DNA of 7,217 nucleotides from an uncultured Verrucomicrobiota bacterium. GTDB taxonomy: Bacteria; Verrucomicrobiota; Verrucomicrobiia; Chthoniobacterales; SZAS-18. The translations under genes were made by a program, and so were the position numbers. Positions 5,841-7,217 of the stretch are shown piece by piece. The notes beneath the pieces are model-generated. The model was given only the letters and a program-made list of their open reading frames with translations, had not been told where the DNA came from and did no database searches. The stretch is taken from the NCBI GenBank assembly GCA_937871685.1, contig CALMOL010000218.1, positions 1-7,217 of the forward strand, written 5' to 3'. The stretch's first letter is position 1. Each line of letters opens with the position of its first letter.

Positions 5841-5993
5841 AAGGCTTGGGGGGAAGTCTGCGCAGGACCAATTTCACCCTGCGAAGGATCCCGCGGAGTC
5901 ATCGAAGAGTCTCACCCAAGTCTCGCGAGAGTCTGGCGAAGTCTTCTGAGCGCCGTTTCCTGCGTTGGGGAGGTGATCTGCTTCTGGCTGCGC

Positions 5994-7217
5994 TCAAGTT
6001 GCCTGGGCTTGTCCCGCGCCGCTCACCCGACGCAGGGCCTCGCCGAGCGCGGTGATCTGCGCGGGAGTATGCCGCGCGCTCACCGCGAGGCGGAGGCGGG
6101 CGGTGTCGCGCGGGACGGTCGGCCAGCGGATCGCCGGGGCGAAGAAGCCGGCCTCGGCGAGCTGGGCGCTCGCGCGCATCGCCGCCGCCTCGCTTCCGAC
6201 GATCCACGGAAAGATCGCGCTCGTCGGGGCGGGGCGGGTGGCGCCGCCACCGGGCGCCGGCGGCAACTGCGTGGCTACCAGGCGAATGTTTTGCCAGAGC
6301 GTTTGCCGAAGGCGCTCGCCCTCGTCGGACGCGAGCACTTCCAGGGCGGCGGCTCCAGCGGCGGCCAGCGCGGGCGGGGGCGCCGTGGAAAACACAAAGG
6401 AGCGCGCCCGGTTGACCAGGAGGTCGATGAGCGAGCGGCGGCCCGCCACGTAGCCGCCGGCGACGCCGAGCGCCTTGGAGAGCGTGCCCATGAGCACGTC
6501 CACCTCGCCGGCCACGCCCAGCTCGTGGGCGAGGCCGCGGCCATGCGGGCCGCACACGCCCACGGCGTGCGCCTCGTCGAGCACGAGCAGCGCGCCGTGG
6601 CGCCGCTTCAATTCCACCAGCTCGCGCAGCGGGGCGCGGTTGCCGTCCATCGAGAACACGGACTCGGTGACGACGAGCCGCCGGGCCGCCGGGTGCTCCG
6701 CGCGCGCCCACCCGAGGAGTGACTCCAGCTTGCCGAGATGATTGTGCGGGAAGACGCGGATCACCGCCCGGCTCGCGCGCGCGGCGTCGATCCACGAGGC
6801 GTGGACGAGCTTGTCGAGGAGCAGCACGTCGTCCGGCCCGGCCAGCGCGCCGAGCACGCCGTTGGCGGCCGCGTAGCCGGAGGAGAATGCCAGCGCCGCC
6901 TCCGCGCCTTTGAAGACGGCCAATGCCTCCTCCAGCCGGCGGTGCGGGCGCAGCGTGCCGCAAACGAGGCGCGACGCTCCCGCGCCCACGCCGAACTCAT
7001 CGATGGCCGTCTTCGCTGCGTTCCGCAACGCGGGGTGGCCGGCGAGGCCGAGGTAGTCGTTCGACGCAAAGTTCACCATTGCCCCGCCGGCCGGCGCCAC
7101 GGTGCCATCGGGCTGGGGCGCCATCTCGCGCAGCCGGCGATGGAGCGACCGCGCGCGCAGCTCGGCCAGTTCGGCGGCGTCGGCATTGAAGTGACGCAGG
7201 AAGACGGGCTGATCAAG
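5994..7217 (-). CDS. bioF: 8-amino-7-oxononanoate synthase (BioF-like PLP enzyme), 5' end outside window
   Basis: A PLP-dependent alpha-oxoamine synthase; BioF condenses pimeloyl-ACP/CoA with L-alanine to make 8-amino-7-oxononanoate, the first committed step of biotin ring assembly. Numbering from ATG 7124: VNFASNDYLGLAGHP (17-31), GVGAGASRLVCGT (45-57), ALAFSSGYAAANGV (77-90), ESVFSMDGNRAPL (154-166), VLDEAHAVGVCGPHGRG (181-197) with the PLP-contacting Asp183 and His186, and GTLSKALGVAGGYVAG (213-228) with the Schiff-base Lys217. The C-terminus has PAIRWPTVPRDTARLRL, close to the family IRPPTVPxGxxRLR. The frame stays open to the window edge and reads family-like AELAELRARSLHRRL before ATG 7124, so the true start lies at or just beyond 7217. 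Related enzymes (2-amino-3-ketobutyrate CoA ligase, serine palmitoyltransferase) share the fold; BioF is the best fit, but substrate is inferred. Downstream lies the 21-bp repeat array, with no standard terminator. Confidence 0.9.
   Translation of the reverse strand, partial: LDQPVFLRHFNADAAELAELRARSLHRRLREMAPQPDGTVAPAGGAMVNFASNDYLGLAGHPALRNAAKTAIDEFGVGAGASRLVCGTLRPHRRLEEALAVFKGAEAALAFSSGYAAANGVLGALAGPDDVLLLDKLVHASWIDAARASRAVIRVFPHNHLGKLESLLGWARAEHPAARRLVVTESVFSMDGNRAPLRELVELKRRHGALLVLDEAHAVGVCGPHGRGLAHELGVAGEVDVLMGTLSKALGVAGGYVAGRRSLIDLLVNRARSFVFSTAPPPALAAAGAAALEVLASDEGERLRQTLWQNIRLVATQLPPAPGGGATRPAPTSAIFPWIVGSEAAAMRASAQLAEAGFFAPAIRWPTVPRDTARLRLAVSARHTPAQITALGEALRRVSGAGQAQAT

Larger units (their letters stand above)
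5440..5944. repeat. Degenerate 21-bp tandem repeat array
   Basis: Starting at 5440, every 21st base up to 5839 begins a unit with CG: twenty consecutive units in strict phase. The 5860 unit is 22 bases long, then units at 5882, 5903 and 5924 resume the period. The most uniform part is 5671-5859. There, common unit beginnings are CGCTGACTTC or CGCTGGCTTC, middles are GCG or GCC, and ends are GAAGTCAG or GGACTCTC. Units grow more divergent towards 5440, as in CGAAGGCTGC or CGAAGAACCT, but keep the CG start. The array fills most of the 732-bp gap between the bioF stop and the cNMP-gene start. No spacers separate the units, so it is not a CRISPR array. Because the period is a multiple of three, it reads as heptads in open frames on both strands. 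Function is unknown. Confidence 0.88.

Noticed and set aside
5440..5944. CRISPR array
   Set aside because: The 21-bp units are contiguous and diverged, with no unique spacers of constant length between identical repeats, and no cas genes are present.
5899..6963. Long minus-strand open frame within bioF in another frame
   Set aside because: Arg/Gly/Ala-rich translation with no motifs, overlapping the well-supported bioF frame.
1..7217. tRNA, rRNA, riboswitch or insertion sequence
   Set aside because: I saw no cloverleaf-like, rRNA-like or transposase sequence and no terminal inverted repeats with target duplications.

Overview
This is a GC-rich, gene-dense bacterial chromosomal segment with seven complete or nearly complete genes and two genes cut by the window edges. 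Most starts lack a clear Shine-Dalgarno sequence, and several gene ends overlap. The gene mix suggests an environmental Gram-negative bacterium: a WecG/TagA-type glycosyltransferase, PyrR, and a cyclic-nucleotide-domain plus DUF4388 protein. I lean towards Verrucomicrobiota (Opitutae-like) from the overall feel of the proteins and the TTGAG-type heptamer at folP. This is a low-confidence inference, because no marker gene is present.

Layout. Plus strand 1-1199: the C-terminal part of a WecG/TagA/CpsF glycosyltransferase, then a GT-A-fold glycosyltransferase with a DND motif. Together they look like the end of a surface-polysaccharide cluster. Minus strand 1181-2080: folP (dihydropteroate synthase), which overlaps the glycosyltransferase tail to tail. 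Plus strand 2141-3417: acylphosphatase (acyP) followed, with a TGATG overlap, by an ABC-2-type exporter ATPase that has no permease gene beside it. The ATPase tail runs 103 bp into the 3' end of pyrR on the other strand. Minus strand, in transcription order: bioF (5' end outside the window), a 732-bp gap, a cNMP-binding/DUF4388 protein, a 79-residue protein with an HKWIESEKAG motif, and pyrR. The last two overlap by four bases.

Most notable structure. The bioF-cNMP gap holds a long degenerate tandem array with a 21-bp period. It covers about 5440-5944: twenty consecutive units in strict phase, a one-base slip, then three more. Some units are perfect or near-perfect palindromes, and an 84-bp higher-order unit occurs twice, including an exact 43-bp duplication. 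Because 21 is a multiple of three, the array reads as heptads in an open frame on each strand. The plus-strand frame has a regular coiled-coil-like hydrophobic pattern. Whether this is a structured DNA/RNA repeat or a decayed or cryptic repeat protein cannot be decided from the sequence alone.

Other points. The first 21 bases are an exact inverted copy of bases 59-79 and replace a conserved part of the WecG-type protein with unrelated residues, which suggests a fold-back assembly artefact at a contig end. The ABC ATPase/pyrR junction looks like a place where a permease gene was lost. The genes shown serve unrelated pathways (folate, biotin, pyrimidine control, surface glycans, export), and no single defence or mobile system is visible.
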